Below are positions 8,315-19,217 of a DNA stretch of 64,000 nucleotides, piece by piece. The notes under the pieces are model-generated. The model searched no databases. It was not told the DNA's origin and saw only the letters and a list, made by a program, of their open reading frames with translations. Origin of the DNA: JAADJA01 sp963840975 (lineage in GTDB: Bacteria > Bacteroidota > Bacteroidia > Bacteroidales > JAADJA01); contig CAWJBC010000002.1 in NCBI GenBank assembly GCA_963840975.1, positions 604,874 through 668,873 of the forward strand, in the 5' to 3' direction. The position numbers and the translations under genes were made by a program. Every line of letters begins with the position of its first letter. Position 1 is the stretch's first letter.

Positions 8315-9610
8315 ATGAATATTTACGAGAAATTAATCAATAAAGAAGTCAAATTATCATTGGTTGGATTAGGTTATGTTGGGCTGCCCATTGCGCTTGA
8401 ATTTGCAAAAAAAATATCGGTAGTAGGATTTGATATCAGTCAGGAAAGGGTTGATATGATGAAAAATAAAGTTGACCCAAGTGAAGAGTTGACATCCGAA
8501 GCATTCGATAATTGCGACATCGTTTTTACCACCAATCCCGATGACCTCAAGGCTGCAGCTTTTCATATCGTAGCTGTTCCAACGCCCATTGATAATCATA
8601 ATATGCCCGATCTGACTCCTTTGCTATCAGCCACAAGGACAGTAGGAAAAATTCTGAAAAAAGGCGACTATGTGGTTTATGAATCAACTGTTTATCCCGG
8701 CGCCACTGAGGAAGATTGCGTTCCAATACTCGAAAATCTTTCAGGACTAAAGTGCGGAATAGATTTTAAAGTAGGTTACAGTCCCGAGAGGATCAATCCG
8801 GGGGATAAAGAGCATACCATTGTTACCATTAAAAAAATTGTTTCGGGTTGTGACGAGATTTCTCTTGATAATATTGCCAAAACCTATGAAATTGTTGTAA
8901 AGGCGGGAGTTCACAGAGCACCTAACATTAAAGTGGCTGAAGCGGCTAAGGTTATCGAGAATACCCAACGGGATGTGAACATTGCTTTTATGAATGAGCT
9001 TTCTATCATTTTTAACCGGATGGGAATAAATACATATGATGTGCTGGAAGCTGCCGGAACCAAATGGAACTTCCTGAAATTTTATCCCGGGCTGGTTGGC
9101 GGGCATTGCATAGGTGTTGATCCCTATTACCTTGCTTATAAAGCCAAAGAGTTCCGTTACCATCCGCAGGTAATAAATTCGGGACGATTTGTTAATGACT
9201 CCATGGGATTTTATATCGCCAAACAAATTGTAAAGAAATTAATAGAAAAAGGGAAAAAGATATTAAACACCAAAGTCCTCGTAATGGGCGTTACCTTCAA
9301 AGAAGATGTGAGTGATTTGAGGAATTCCAAAGTTGCGGATTTGGTCAACGAATTAAAATCCTACGGCATTTTGGTTGAAGTTGTTGATCCTCACGCATCC
9401 GGCGCAGAAGTTAAAAAGGAATACGGTTTCGAACTTGTTGAAGATATTTCGGATGATTACAATGCGGTGGTAGTAGCGGTTTCTCACAAAGCTTACATTG
9501 ACCTGGACGAAAAATTCTTTAAATCAATTTCTGCCAACAATGGTATAGTCGTTGATGTAAAAGGGCTTTACAGAAACAAAATCAAAGAACTGACATACTG
9601 GAGTCTTTAA
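8315..9610 (+). CDS. tviB: Nucleotide-sugar dehydrogenase (UDP-GlcNAc/UDP-HexNAc 6-dehydrogenase)
   Basis: A 431-residue enzyme of the UDP-Glc/GDP-Man dehydrogenase family that oxidises the C6 hydroxyl to a carboxylate in two NAD+-dependent steps. The Rossmann motif LVGLGYVGLPIALEFAK lies at the N-terminus, and PTPIDNHNMPDLTPLL is the signature of the WbpO/TviB branch acting on HexNAc sugars. The nucleophilic cysteine is in GLVGGHCIGVDPYYLAYKA near residue 265. A third domain begins at VLVMGVTFKEDVSDLRNSK. With wlbB, wbpE and wlbA nearby the likely product is UDP-GlcNAcA, the first intermediate of the 3-amino uronate pathway. ATG 8315 is chosen over GTG 8309. Confidence 0.88.
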   Translation: MNIYEKLINKEVKLSLVGLGYVGLPIALEFAKKISVVGFDISQERVDMMKNKVDPSEELTSEAFDNCDIVFTTNPDDLKAAAFHIVAVPTPIDNHNMPDLTPLLSATRTVGKILKKGDYVVYESTVYPGATEEDCVPILENLSGLKCGIDFKVGYSPERINPGDKEHTIVTIKKIVSGCDEISLDNIAKTYEIVVKAGVHRAPNIKVAEAAKVIENTQRDVNIAFMNELSIIFNRMGINTYDVLEAAGTKWNFLKFYPGLVGGHCIGVDPYYLAYKAKEFRYHPQVINSGRFVNDSMGFYIAKQIVKKLIEKGKKILNTKVLVMGVTFKEDVSDLRNSKVADLVNELKSYGILVEVVDPHASGAEVKKEYGFELVEDISDDYNAVVVAVSHKAYIDLDEKFFKSISANNGIVVDVKGLYRNKIKELTYWSL

Positions 9611-9623
9611 AACAACTTAACAT

Positions 9624-10651
9624 TTGAAAATTTTAGTAACAGGCGGAACTGGTTATATCGGATCTCATACCGTTGTTGAGCTTCAACAGAAGGGTTATGA
9701 TGTAATCATTGTTGACAACCTGTCGAATTCTTATATAAGTGTTGTTGATCAGATTGAAAAAATTACCGGAATCCGCCCTGGGTTTGAAGCGATTGATTTA
9801 AGGGACAATAATAAAACCAGCAGATTTTTTTAAAAGGAATATAGGGAATTACAGGTATCATCCATTTTGCAGCTTTGAAATCTGTAGGAGAGTCCGTTGA
9901 CAAACCATTGGATTACTACCAAAACAACATTTTTTCGCTGATCAATGTATTAAATGAAATGAAAGAACACAATATTTCTGATTTTGTGTTCTCATCTTCC
10001 TGCACGGTTTACGGTCAACCGGATGAATTACCGGTAAGCGAAAAGGCTCCAATCAAAAAGGCATGGTCGCCTTATGGTCATACCAAGCAAATTTCGGAGG
10101 AAGTGATCGAAAATGTTTGTAAATCATCTTCGATTCAAAGTATTTTGTTGCGCTATTTCAACCCCATTGGAGCGCACGATTCGGCATTGATCGGAGAATT
10201 GCCTATCGGAATTCCCAATAATCTTGTTCCGTTTCTAACCCAGACTGCAATCGGAAAACGAGAACAAATGAATGTTTTTGGAAACGATTATAATACTCCT
10301 GACGGCACCGCTATCCGGGATTATATTCATGTGGTTGACCTGGCAAAGGCTCACGTTGTTGCCATTGACAGGCTGGTGAAAAGAAAAAACAATAGCAATC
10401 CTGAAATTTTTAATCTGGGTACCGGCATAGGTTATTCCGTTCTTGATATCATTAATTCTTTTGAGAAATCAACCGGCATTAAGCTGAACTATTCCATTGG
10501 CAACCGGAGACCCGGTGATATCGAAAAAGTGTGGGCAGATACCACTTTTGCAAATTCAGAACTCGGCTGGAAAGCAGAAAAAAACCTTGATGATATGATG
10601 CTTTCAGCCTGGAAATGGGAACTTTTTTTGAATAAAAAAGTAATAAACTAA
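9624..10651 (+). CDS. galE: UDP-glucose 4-epimerase, frameshifted as written
   Basis: GalE interconverts UDP-Glc and UDP-Gal (or the HexNAc forms). The N-terminal part has VTGGTGYIGSHTVVEL; the C-terminal part has SSSCTVYG and the catalytic YGHTKQ. Two single-base excesses separate them: the T7 run at 9825-9831 and the GGG at 9844-9846. Removing one base from each yields RFFKRNIGITGIIHFAALKS, the exact family continuation, so the gene is almost certainly intact in the organism. The start is TTG at 9624, directly before the first strand of the Rossmann fold; no ATG is available. rfbB follows after 12 bp. Confidence 0.9.
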
Positions 10652-10663
10652 AAATAACTAATA

Positions 10664-11716
10664 ATGAAAAAACTACTCATTACGGGAGCCGCCGGATTTA
10701 TCGGATCGCATGTTGTGCGCCTTTTTGTCAACAAATACACCGACTATCAGGTTTATAACCTCGATAAACTTACTTATGCCGGCAATCTTGAAAACCTTAA
10801 AGATATTGAGAATAAACCGAACTATACTTTCATCAAAGGCGATATTGTTGATTCTGATTTTATTCTAAATTTATTCAACGAACACCGGTTCGACGGAGTC
10901 ATTCATCTGGCTGCAGAGTCACATGTTGACAGATCCATCTCCAATCCAACGGAATTTATTTTCACCAATATCGTTGGAACGGTCAATCTTCTCAATGCAG
11001 CCCGGCACATTTGGAAAGATAATATTACAGGAAAAAAGTTTTATCATATTTCGACTGATGAGGTGTATGGATCGTTGGGTGATACAGGCTATTTTACAGA
11101 AGAAACAGCGTATAATCCGCACAGTCCTTATTCGGCTTCCAAAGCAAGCTCCGATCATCTCGTCAGGGCATATCTTGATACATTCGGTTTGCCGGTAGTG
11201 ATTTCAAACTGCTCGAATAATTACGGACCCAACCAGTTTCCTGAAAAACTGCTGCCTCTTTTTATTCATAATATCAAAACCAACAAACCCCTTCCGGTTT
11301 ATGGTCAGGGATTGAATGTACGTGACTGGCTTTATGTTGAGGATCATGCTTCGGCAATTGATCTGATCTTTCATGACGGTAAAATTGGAGAAACTTATAA
11401 TATTGGTGGAAACAATGAATGGAAAAACATTGATCTCATCCTGAAACTTTGTGAAATCATGGATCATAAACTTAATCGCGAGCCGGGGACTTCCAAAAAA
11501 CTGATTACCTACGTAAAAGATCGCGCTGGTCATGATCTTCGCTACGCCATTGATTCATCCAAGCTGCATAAAGAACTTGGCTGGAGCCCGTCACTTGATT
11601 TTGAAAAAGGACTGGAAAAAACAGTTGACTGGTATCTTACCAATCAGGATTGGCTTGATAACGTTACTTCGGGTGAATACCAAAAATACTACAAGGAGCA
11701 ATACGAAAAAAGGTAA
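10664..11716 (+). CDS. rfbB: dTDP-glucose 4,6-dehydratase
   Basis: A 350-residue extended short-chain dehydrogenase converting dTDP-glucose to dTDP-4-keto-6-deoxyglucose. Visible motifs are ITGAAGFIGSHVVRLF (NAD binding), HLAAESHVDRSI, the active-site HISTDEVYGSL with the Asp-Glu pair specific to dehydratases, and catalytic YSASKASSDH. The expected partners rfbA, rfbC and rfbD are not in this window, so either they lie elsewhere or the 4-keto sugar is used by another branch. It ends the first + strand gene run; a hairpin element separates it from fabD. Confidence 0.93.
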   Translation: MKKLLITGAAGFIGSHVVRLFVNKYTDYQVYNLDKLTYAGNLENLKDIENKPNYTFIKGDIVDSDFILNLFNEHRFDGVIHLAAESHVDRSISNPTEFIFTNIVGTVNLLNAARHIWKDNITGKKFYHISTDEVYGSLGDTGYFTEETAYNPHSPYSASKASSDHLVRAYLDTFGLPVVISNCSNNYGPNQFPEKLLPLFIHNIKTNKPLPVYGQGLNVRDWLYVEDHASAIDLIFHDGKIGETYNIGGNNEWKNIDLILKLCEIMDHKLNREPGTSKKLITYVKDRAGHDLRYAIDSSKLHKELGWSPSLDFEKGLEKTVDWYLTNQDWLDNVTSGEYQKYYKEQYEKR

Positions 11717-11717
11717 A

Positions 11718-11856
11718 CGTTGAGTCTACTCTGAAAAGTGATTTATCGTCATTGCGAGCGTAGCGAAGCAATCTTTTGGTTCTGAAAATCAACAGATTGC
11801 TTTGGGCTTCGCCCTCGCAATGACGTCCTGTTTTTCTTTTCAGAGTGGACTCAACG
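11718..11856. repeat. 139-bp palindromic element (MITE/REP-like)
   Basis: The 21-bp ends CGTTGAGTCTACTCTGAAAA(G) at 11718-11738 and the complementary arm at 11836-11856 match with one mismatch. Inside is a second inverted repeat built on GTCATTGCGAG...AGCAATCT and AGATTGCT...CTCGCAATGAC. The whole element can fold into one long hairpin. It lies between the convergent rfbB and fabD genes and could act as a bidirectional terminator. No target-site duplication is obvious. Confidence 0.7.
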
Positions 11857-11887
11857 ATTAAAGTTGTTCAGAAATGCAACTTAATGG

Positions 11888-12769
11888 CTATACTGTCGCC
11901 GACATTGCCAAGACTGTATTATTGACTTTCTTAACCAAACCCTGTAATACACTTCCCGGTCCTACTTCAATAAATGTAGTAGCCCCATCGGCAATCATTT
12001 TTTCGATAATCTGTGTCCACCTGACAGGTGATGTCAGTTGAGCGATCAGGTTTATTTTGATCTGTTCAGGATCGGTGATCGCCATTGCATTTACATTTTG
12101 GTAAATCGGGCATACAGGTTTGTTGAAAGTAGTCGTGTTAATGGCTTCCGCCAATTCTAACCTTGCCGGTTCCATCAGCGGAGAATGAAAAGCACCACCC
12201 ACTTTAAGCGGAAGCGCTCTTTTGGCTCCGGCTTCCTTTAATTTTTCGCAGGCGATTTCAATTCCCTTCACTGATCCTGAAATAACCAATTGTCCCGGGC
12301 TGTTGTAATTTGCAGGAACGACAACCTCGCTTATTTTTGCAAGTGTTTCCTCAACTGTATTATCATCCAGACCCAAAATGGCAGCCATTGTCGAAGGTTC
12401 TGCTTCACAGGCTTTCTGCATAGCCATCGCCCTCGCAAATACCAGCTTTAAACCATCTTCAAACGATAATGTATTGTTGGCAACCAATGCAGAGAATTCA
12501 CCTAATGAATGACCTGCCACCATATCCGGTTGAAACGAATTTCCCATCACCTTTGAAAGTATCACTGAGTGCAAAAAAATTGCAGGTTGAGTCACTTTGG
12601 TTTGTCTGAGATCCTCTTCAGTACCATTAAACATGATTTCGGTAATTTTGAAGTTCAGGATTTGATCAGCCATTTCAAAAAGTTTTCTGGCTTTTTCAGA
12701 AGAATCGTACAGATCCTTTCCCATCCCTGTAAACTGAGCGCCCTGCCCCGGAAATATGTATGCTTTCAT
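11888..12769 (-). CDS. fabD: Malonyl-CoA:ACP transacylase
   Basis: A 293-residue FabD that loads malonate onto acyl carrier protein for fatty acid synthesis. The N-terminal FPGQGAQFTGMGKDLY and the nucleophile elbow GHSLGEFSALVA (Ser near residue 92) are intact, as are the substrate-binding Arg (FARAMAMQKA) and the catalytic His in GGAFHSPLM. It is the only housekeeping gene and the only minus-strand gene inside the polysaccharide locus. It probably has its own promoter (TAATTTTG at 12794-12801, minus strand). Confidence 0.95.
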   Translation of the reverse strand: MKAYIFPGQGAQFTGMGKDLYDSSEKARKLFEMADQILNFKITEIMFNGTEEDLRQTKVTQPAIFLHSVILSKVMGNSFQPDMVAGHSLGEFSALVANNTLSFEDGLKLVFARAMAMQKACEAEPSTMAAILGLDDNTVEETLAKISEVVVPANYNSPGQLVISGSVKGIEIACEKLKEAGAKRALPLKVGGAFHSPLMEPARLELAEAINTTTFNKPVCPIYQNVNAMAITDPEQIKINLIAQLTSPVRWTQIIEKMIADGATTFIEVGPGSVLQGLVKKVNNTVLAMSATV

Positions 12770-12793
12770 AATCGTGTCTAATTTTTAAGGCGG

Positions 12794-12801
12794 CAAAATT
12801 A
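12794..12801 (-). promoter_or_regulatory. Candidate -7 element (TAATTTTG) for fabD
   Basis: Reading the minus strand gives TAATTTTG, matching TAnnTTTG, 25 bp upstream of the fabD start. It is divergent from the + strand element at 12838. No clear -33 box is visible. Confidence 0.4.
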
Positions 12802-12837
12802 GTAAATTAATATTTTTCATATATTCCTTAAAATGCT

Positions 12838-12845
12838 TACTTTTG
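12838..12845 (+). promoter_or_regulatory. Candidate -7 element (TACTTTTG) for the wza-wzc unit
   Basis: TACTTTTG matches TAnnTTTG and lies 31 bp upstream of the Wza-like start at 12877. The predicted start of transcription near 12851 gives a short leader. The -33 region is merely T-rich. Confidence 0.45.
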
Positions 12846-12876
12846 CGCCTTGTTAAAAATAAGGCTTACGAAATAA

Positions 12877-13671
12877 ATGAATCCGATGCAGTTACGCTTA
12901 AAATATTTGATTAAATCATTCCTTTTAGTCGCCATTTTACTGGCGATTTTTGCCTCCTGTGTTCCGATAAAAAAACAGATTTATTTTCAGGCACAAAAGG
13001 ACAGTATCAAATCAGAGTTTGTAAACAATAAGATATATGATTACAAATTGCAGGTAGGAAACAATATTTATGCAAGGGTTTACAGCATGAATGAAGAGTC
13101 TTATTCTTTTTTTAATCTTGGTCAAAGCAATCAATCAGGAAATGTTTATTATGACGCCGGAATTTATCTGAACAGTTATTATATTGATAACAATGGTTAT
13201 GCTGATTTACCATTTATTGGAAAAGTAAATGTGCTTGGTTTAACTGTGGATGAAGCGAAAGAATTAATACAGACTGAAATTGACAAATACCTCATTAAAA
13301 CCACAGTTATCGTTAAACTGGTCAATTATAATGTTACCGTTGTTGGCGAGGTTAAAAATCCAGGACAATACAAAATTTATCAGGATAAGATCAATATTTT
13401 TGAAGTTATAAGTATTGCCGGCGACATGACTACCTATGCAAAAAGAGATGACCTTGTGCTGGTGCGTAAAAATGGAAACAAGACAAAGATTTTTCATATT
13501 GATATGATGCATGATAATGTACTGGAATCGGAATATTATTACATAATGCCCGACGACATCATTTACGTAACTCCGGTTAAGGGTAAAAACTTTGCTTTTT
13601 CATCCTTCCCCTACACCCTTGTTATCTCAACAATTTCATTAGGTCTTGCATTGTTTGCAATTTTTAAATAA
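12877..13671 (+). CDS. wza: Polysaccharide export outer-membrane lipoprotein, Wza/BexD-like
   Basis: A 264-residue lipoprotein that should form the outer-membrane channel for polysaccharide export. The N-terminus has a hydrophobic signal ending in a lipobox, AIFASC, with Cys near residue 28. The Poly_export domain follows (YKLQVGNNIYARVYSMNEE), then a SLBB-type segment (NVTVVGEVKNPGQYKIY). A single C-terminal hydrophobic helix (FPYTLVISTISLGLALFAIF) fits the Wza transmembrane helix. It is shorter than E. coli Wza (379 residues), as is usual for Bacteroidota homologues. wzc begins 15 bp downstream. Confidence 0.9.
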   Translation: MNPMQLRLKYLIKSFLLVAILLAIFASCVPIKKQIYFQAQKDSIKSEFVNNKIYDYKLQVGNNIYARVYSMNEESYSFFNLGQSNQSGNVYYDAGIYLNSYYIDNNGYADLPFIGKVNVLGLTVDEAKELIQTEIDKYLIKTTVIVKLVNYNVTVVGEVKNPGQYKIYQDKINIFEVISIAGDMTTYAKRDDLVLVRKNGNKTKIFHIDMMHDNVLESEYYYIMPDDIIYVTPVKGKNFAFSSFPYTLVISTISLGLALFAIFK

Positions 13672-13686
13672 GAAATAAAACAGAAA

Positions 13687-16173
<2,487 letters not shown>

Positions 16174-16299
16174 CCAGACGATTTATAGCCTCTGGTCATC
16201 CCGGCTTGTCTTTAAAGAAACATCTTTCCATTCAATCAGGAATAAAAAGCGGCATCGCTCCAATGAAAACCGAGGGGCAATGTGTATGCAATATTTATC

Positions 16300-16307
16300 T
16301 AATTTTG
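16300..16307 (+). promoter_or_regulatory. Candidate -7 element (TAATTTTG) upstream of cysC
   Basis: TAATTTTG matches TAnnTTTG, 34 bp before the cysC ATG at 16342. The 168-bp gap after wzc otherwise holds nothing recognised, and a promoter here would make cysC-cysD-cysN a separate transcription unit. Confidence 0.4.
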
Positions 16308-16341
16308 CCACTCATAAAAATTTGATAATTTCTTGATAAAA

Positions 16342-16953
16342 ATGATGAACAACAAGGTTGATGACAATTTTTCTGTGATGAAACGGGAGGATAAAGAAAA
16401 GTTTTTAAATCAACGTTCAAAAGTTATTTGGATGACCGGACTCTCCGGTGCCGGAAAAACAACTATCGCCAGGCAACTTGAGAGGGAACTCTATCAGAGG
16501 GGTTACCTTGCCCAGATCCTTGATGGCGACCTCATCCGTTCAGGTATCAACAGCAATTTAACTTTTTCGGATGAGGATCGCTACGAAAACATTCGCAGGA
16601 TTGCCGAGGTTTCAAAATTGCTTGTCAATTGCGGAATTATTTGCATCAATAGTTTTATAAGCCCAACTTCCGAAATTCGCAGCATGGCTCGAAAAATTAT
16701 CGGCAATGAGAATTATATCGAAATCTTTGTGAATTCGCCACTGAGTGTCTGCGAGCAAAGGGATGTCAAAGGGTTATATGCAAAAGCAAGAAAAGGACTG
16801 ATCAAAGATTTCACCGGTATCGGCTCTCCTTTTGAGCATCCGGAAGAGCCGGACATTGAGGTTCACACGGATATGCAAACAGTGGAACAATCGGTGGGTC
16901 AGATTCTTGAATATATTTTGCCATTGATTAAATTTATTGAAGACAAGAACTAA
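16342..16953 (+). CDS. cysC: Adenylylsulfate (APS) kinase
   Basis: CysC phosphorylates APS to PAPS. The P-loop WMTGLSGAGKTTIARQLE lies near residue 33, DGDLIRSGINSNLTFS carries the conserved Asp and Arg for APS binding, and NSFISPTSEIRSMAR is the family motif. The tail VKGLYAKARKGLIKDFTGIGSPFEHP is also canonical. At about 203 residues it is a normal stand-alone CysC. TTG 16333 is also in frame but the ATG at 16342 is preferred. Its position 14 bp before cysD indicates one sulfate-activation operon. Confidence 0.94.
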   Translation: MMNNKVDDNFSVMKREDKEKFLNQRSKVIWMTGLSGAGKTTIARQLERELYQRGYLAQILDGDLIRSGINSNLTFSDEDRYENIRRIAEVSKLLVNCGIICINSFISPTSEIRSMARKIIGNENYIEIFVNSPLSVCEQRDVKGLYAKARKGLIKDFTGIGSPFEHPEEPDIEVHTDMQTVEQSVGQILEYILPLIKFIEDKN

Positions 16954-16967
16954 TTTCTCTAATTACT

Positions 16968-17873
16968 ATGCGGAAATACAATCTCAATCATTTGAGGGAA
17001 CTGGAATCGGAATCCATCTTTATCATGCGCGAAGTCGCTTCGCAATTTGAAAACCCCGCCTTGCTTTTTTCGGGTGGAAAAGATTCCATTGTTATGGTTC
17101 ATTTGGCTAAAAAGGCATTTTATCCTGCGAAATTCCCCTTCCCGTTGTTTCATATTGATACGGGTCATAATTTTGAGGAAACTCTCACCTTTAGAGACGA
17201 ACTGGTTAAAAAACTGGATGCAAGGCTGATCATAGGTTCGGTTCAGGAGGCGATTGATAGCGGCCGGGTAGTGGAAGAAAAAGGGTTCGAAGCAAGCCGG
17301 AATCTTTTGCAGACAGTTACCCTGCTCGATGCCATCGAAAAGCACAAGATTGATGCGGCATTGGGCGGAGGCAGACGGGATGAGGAAAAGGCCCGCGCAA
17401 AAGAAAGGTTTTTTTCGCATCGTGATGAATTCGGACAATGGGATCCCAAAAACCAGCGCCCCGAACTCTGGAATATTTTCAACGGCAGGAAAAATATGGG
17501 CGAACATTTCAGGGTTTTCCCGCTGAGCAACTGGACCGAAATGGATATATGGCAATACATTTATCTCGATAATATTGACATTCCAAGTCTATACTTTACA
17601 CACGAACGTGATGCTTTTGACCGTGATGGTGTTTGGCTGGCAGACGCTCCTTTTATGATGAAAAAGGAAAATGAAAAAGTGGTAAGAATAAAAGTCAGGT
17701 GCAGGACAATTGGTGATATTTCTTGTACCGGGCTCACCCTTTCGACCGCAGATAACCTTGAAGATATTATCCGGGAAATCGCCGCCACAAGGGTAACCGA
17801 ACGAGGCGGCCGGGCAGATGACAAACGGAGCGAATCGGCTATGGAAGACAGGAAGAAGGAAGGATATTTTTAA
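16968..17873 (+). CDS. cysD: Sulfate adenylyltransferase subunit 2
   Basis: The catalytic ATP-pyrophosphatase-fold subunit of bacterial ATP sulfurylase, forming APS from ATP and sulfate with CysN. The PP-loop LLFSGGKDSIVMVHLA lies near residue 33, followed by FPLFHIDTGHNFEET and GGGRRDEEKARAKERFFS. The length of 301 residues equals the E. coli protein (302). cysN follows after 31 bp. Confidence 0.95.
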   Translation: MRKYNLNHLRELESESIFIMREVASQFENPALLFSGGKDSIVMVHLAKKAFYPAKFPFPLFHIDTGHNFEETLTFRDELVKKLDARLIIGSVQEAIDSGRVVEEKGFEASRNLLQTVTLLDAIEKHKIDAALGGGRRDEEKARAKERFFSHRDEFGQWDPKNQRPELWNIFNGRKNMGEHFRVFPLSNWTEMDIWQYIYLDNIDIPSLYFTHERDAFDRDGVWLADAPFMMKKENEKVVRIKVRCRTIGDISCTGLTLSTADNLEDIIREIAATRVTERGGRADDKRSESAMEDRKKEGYF

Positions 17874-17904
17874 TGTTAGATTTTTGATATACGATTTTTG
17901 ATTT

Positions 17905-19200
17905 ATGATTGAAAAGATGGATGCAAATAAAGAATTCTCAAGCAAAGCATATTTGGATATGGAACTCCTGCGCTTTACCACTGCTGGTAGTGTGGATGAC
18001 GGTAAAAGTACGCTGATCGGAAGATTGTTGTACGACAGCAAGTCAATTTTTGAAGATCAGCTTGAAGCAGTAAAAAGAGCAAGTATCCGGAAAGGCAATG
18101 AACAGATTAACCTTGCATTGTTAACTGACGGGCTTCGCGCCGAAAGAGAGCAGGGCATCACCATTGATGTGGCTTATCGTTATTTTGCTACTCCCAAACG
18201 TAAGTTTATCATTGCCGATACTCCTGGCCATGTGCAATATACCCGTAATATGGTAACGGGTGCTTCCACTGCCAATGCAGCCATCATCCTGATTGATGCC
18301 CGCAATGGCGTCACTGAACAAACTTACAGGCATTCCTACATCTCTTCTCTGCTGCAGATACCACACCTGATTGTTTGTGTGAATAAAATGGACATCGTCA
18401 ATTATGATGAAAAGGTTTACGAGGAGATCAAGGAAAATTTCAGTGCATTTGCTTCCAAACTTGAGGTTAACGATATCAGGTATGTTCCCATCAGTGCACT
18501 GAAAGGTGACAATGTGGTAGAATATTCCGAAAACATGCCCTGGTATGGAGGTGGTACCTTGCGGTACATTCTTGAGAATATCCATGTCGGTAGCGACTGG
18601 AACCATACCGATCCGCGGTTTCCGGTTCAATACGTTATCAGGCCTATTTCTGATAAATTCCATGATTACCGTGGCTATGCCGGACGTGTAGCCGGTGGTG
18701 TTTTCAGCAAAGGAGACAAAGTAATGGTTCTCCCTTCGGGCTTTGTCACTTCAATTGAGGCTATTGATTTTTATGATCAGCAACCCGAAGAAGCCTATGC
18801 GCCCATGTCGGTTACCATGCGGCTGACCGATGACCTGGATATCAGCCGGGGCGATATGATAGTTAAAGAGAACAATGTTCCTCAGATCAGTCAGGATATT
18901 GATGTGATGATGTGCTGGATGAACAACAAACCATTGATTCCCGGAACAAAATACCACTTAAAGCACACCACAGCCGATGTAAAATGTTTGGTCAAGGAAA
19001 TAAAATACAAGGTGGATGTAAACACCCTCAACCAGGTGGATGATGGAAAAGAATTAACGATGAACGAAATCGCCAGGGTTTCGATCCGGACAACCAAGCC
19101 CTTGTTTTTTGATTCTTACCGGCAAAACCGTCAGACCGGAAGCATTATTTTGATTGATGAAGGAACAAACAACACTATGGGTGTTGGGATGATCATTTAA
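17905..19200 (+). CDS. cysN: Sulfate adenylyltransferase subunit 1 (GTPase)
   Basis: The GTPase subunit that drives APS synthesis by CysD. GTP-binding motifs are complete: G1 GSVDDGKSTLIGRLLYDSK, G2 in EREQGITIDVAYRYF, G3 DTPGHVQYTRNM, G4 NKMD. Two EF-Tu-like beta-barrels follow (YRGYAGRVAGGVFSKGDKV; RVSIRTTKPLFFDSY). At 431 residues it lacks the C-terminal CysC fusion seen in NodQ proteins, in keeping with the separate cysC. Starting at 17920 (MDANKEFS) is equally possible. Confidence 0.94.
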   Translation: MIEKMDANKEFSSKAYLDMELLRFTTAGSVDDGKSTLIGRLLYDSKSIFEDQLEAVKRASIRKGNEQINLALLTDGLRAEREQGITIDVAYRYFATPKRKFIIADTPGHVQYTRNMVTGASTANAAIILIDARNGVTEQTYRHSYISSLLQIPHLIVCVNKMDIVNYDEKVYEEIKENFSAFASKLEVNDIRYVPISALKGDNVVEYSENMPWYGGGTLRYILENIHVGSDWNHTDPRFPVQYVIRPISDKFHDYRGYAGRVAGGVFSKGDKVMVLPSGFVTSIEAIDFYDQQPEEAYAPMSVTMRLTDDLDISRGDMIVKENNVPQISQDIDVMMCWMNNKPLIPGTKYHLKHTTADVKCLVKEIKYKVDVNTLNQVDDGKELTMNEIARVSIRTTKPLFFDSYRQNRQTGSIILIDEGTNNTMGVGMII

Positions 19201-19217
19201 TTTATAAAAAACAGCAA

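Noticed and set aside
8747..9226. 159-codon minus-strand reading frame
   Set aside because: It lies wholly within the well-supported nucleotide-sugar dehydrogenase, has no family motif and is a shadow frame.
11718..11856. Insertion sequence with transposase
   Set aside because: The element is only 139 bp and has no coding capacity, so at most it is a non-autonomous element.
18121..18663. 180-codon minus-strand reading frame
   Set aside because: It is antisense to conserved cysN motifs and has no recognisable domain or start context.
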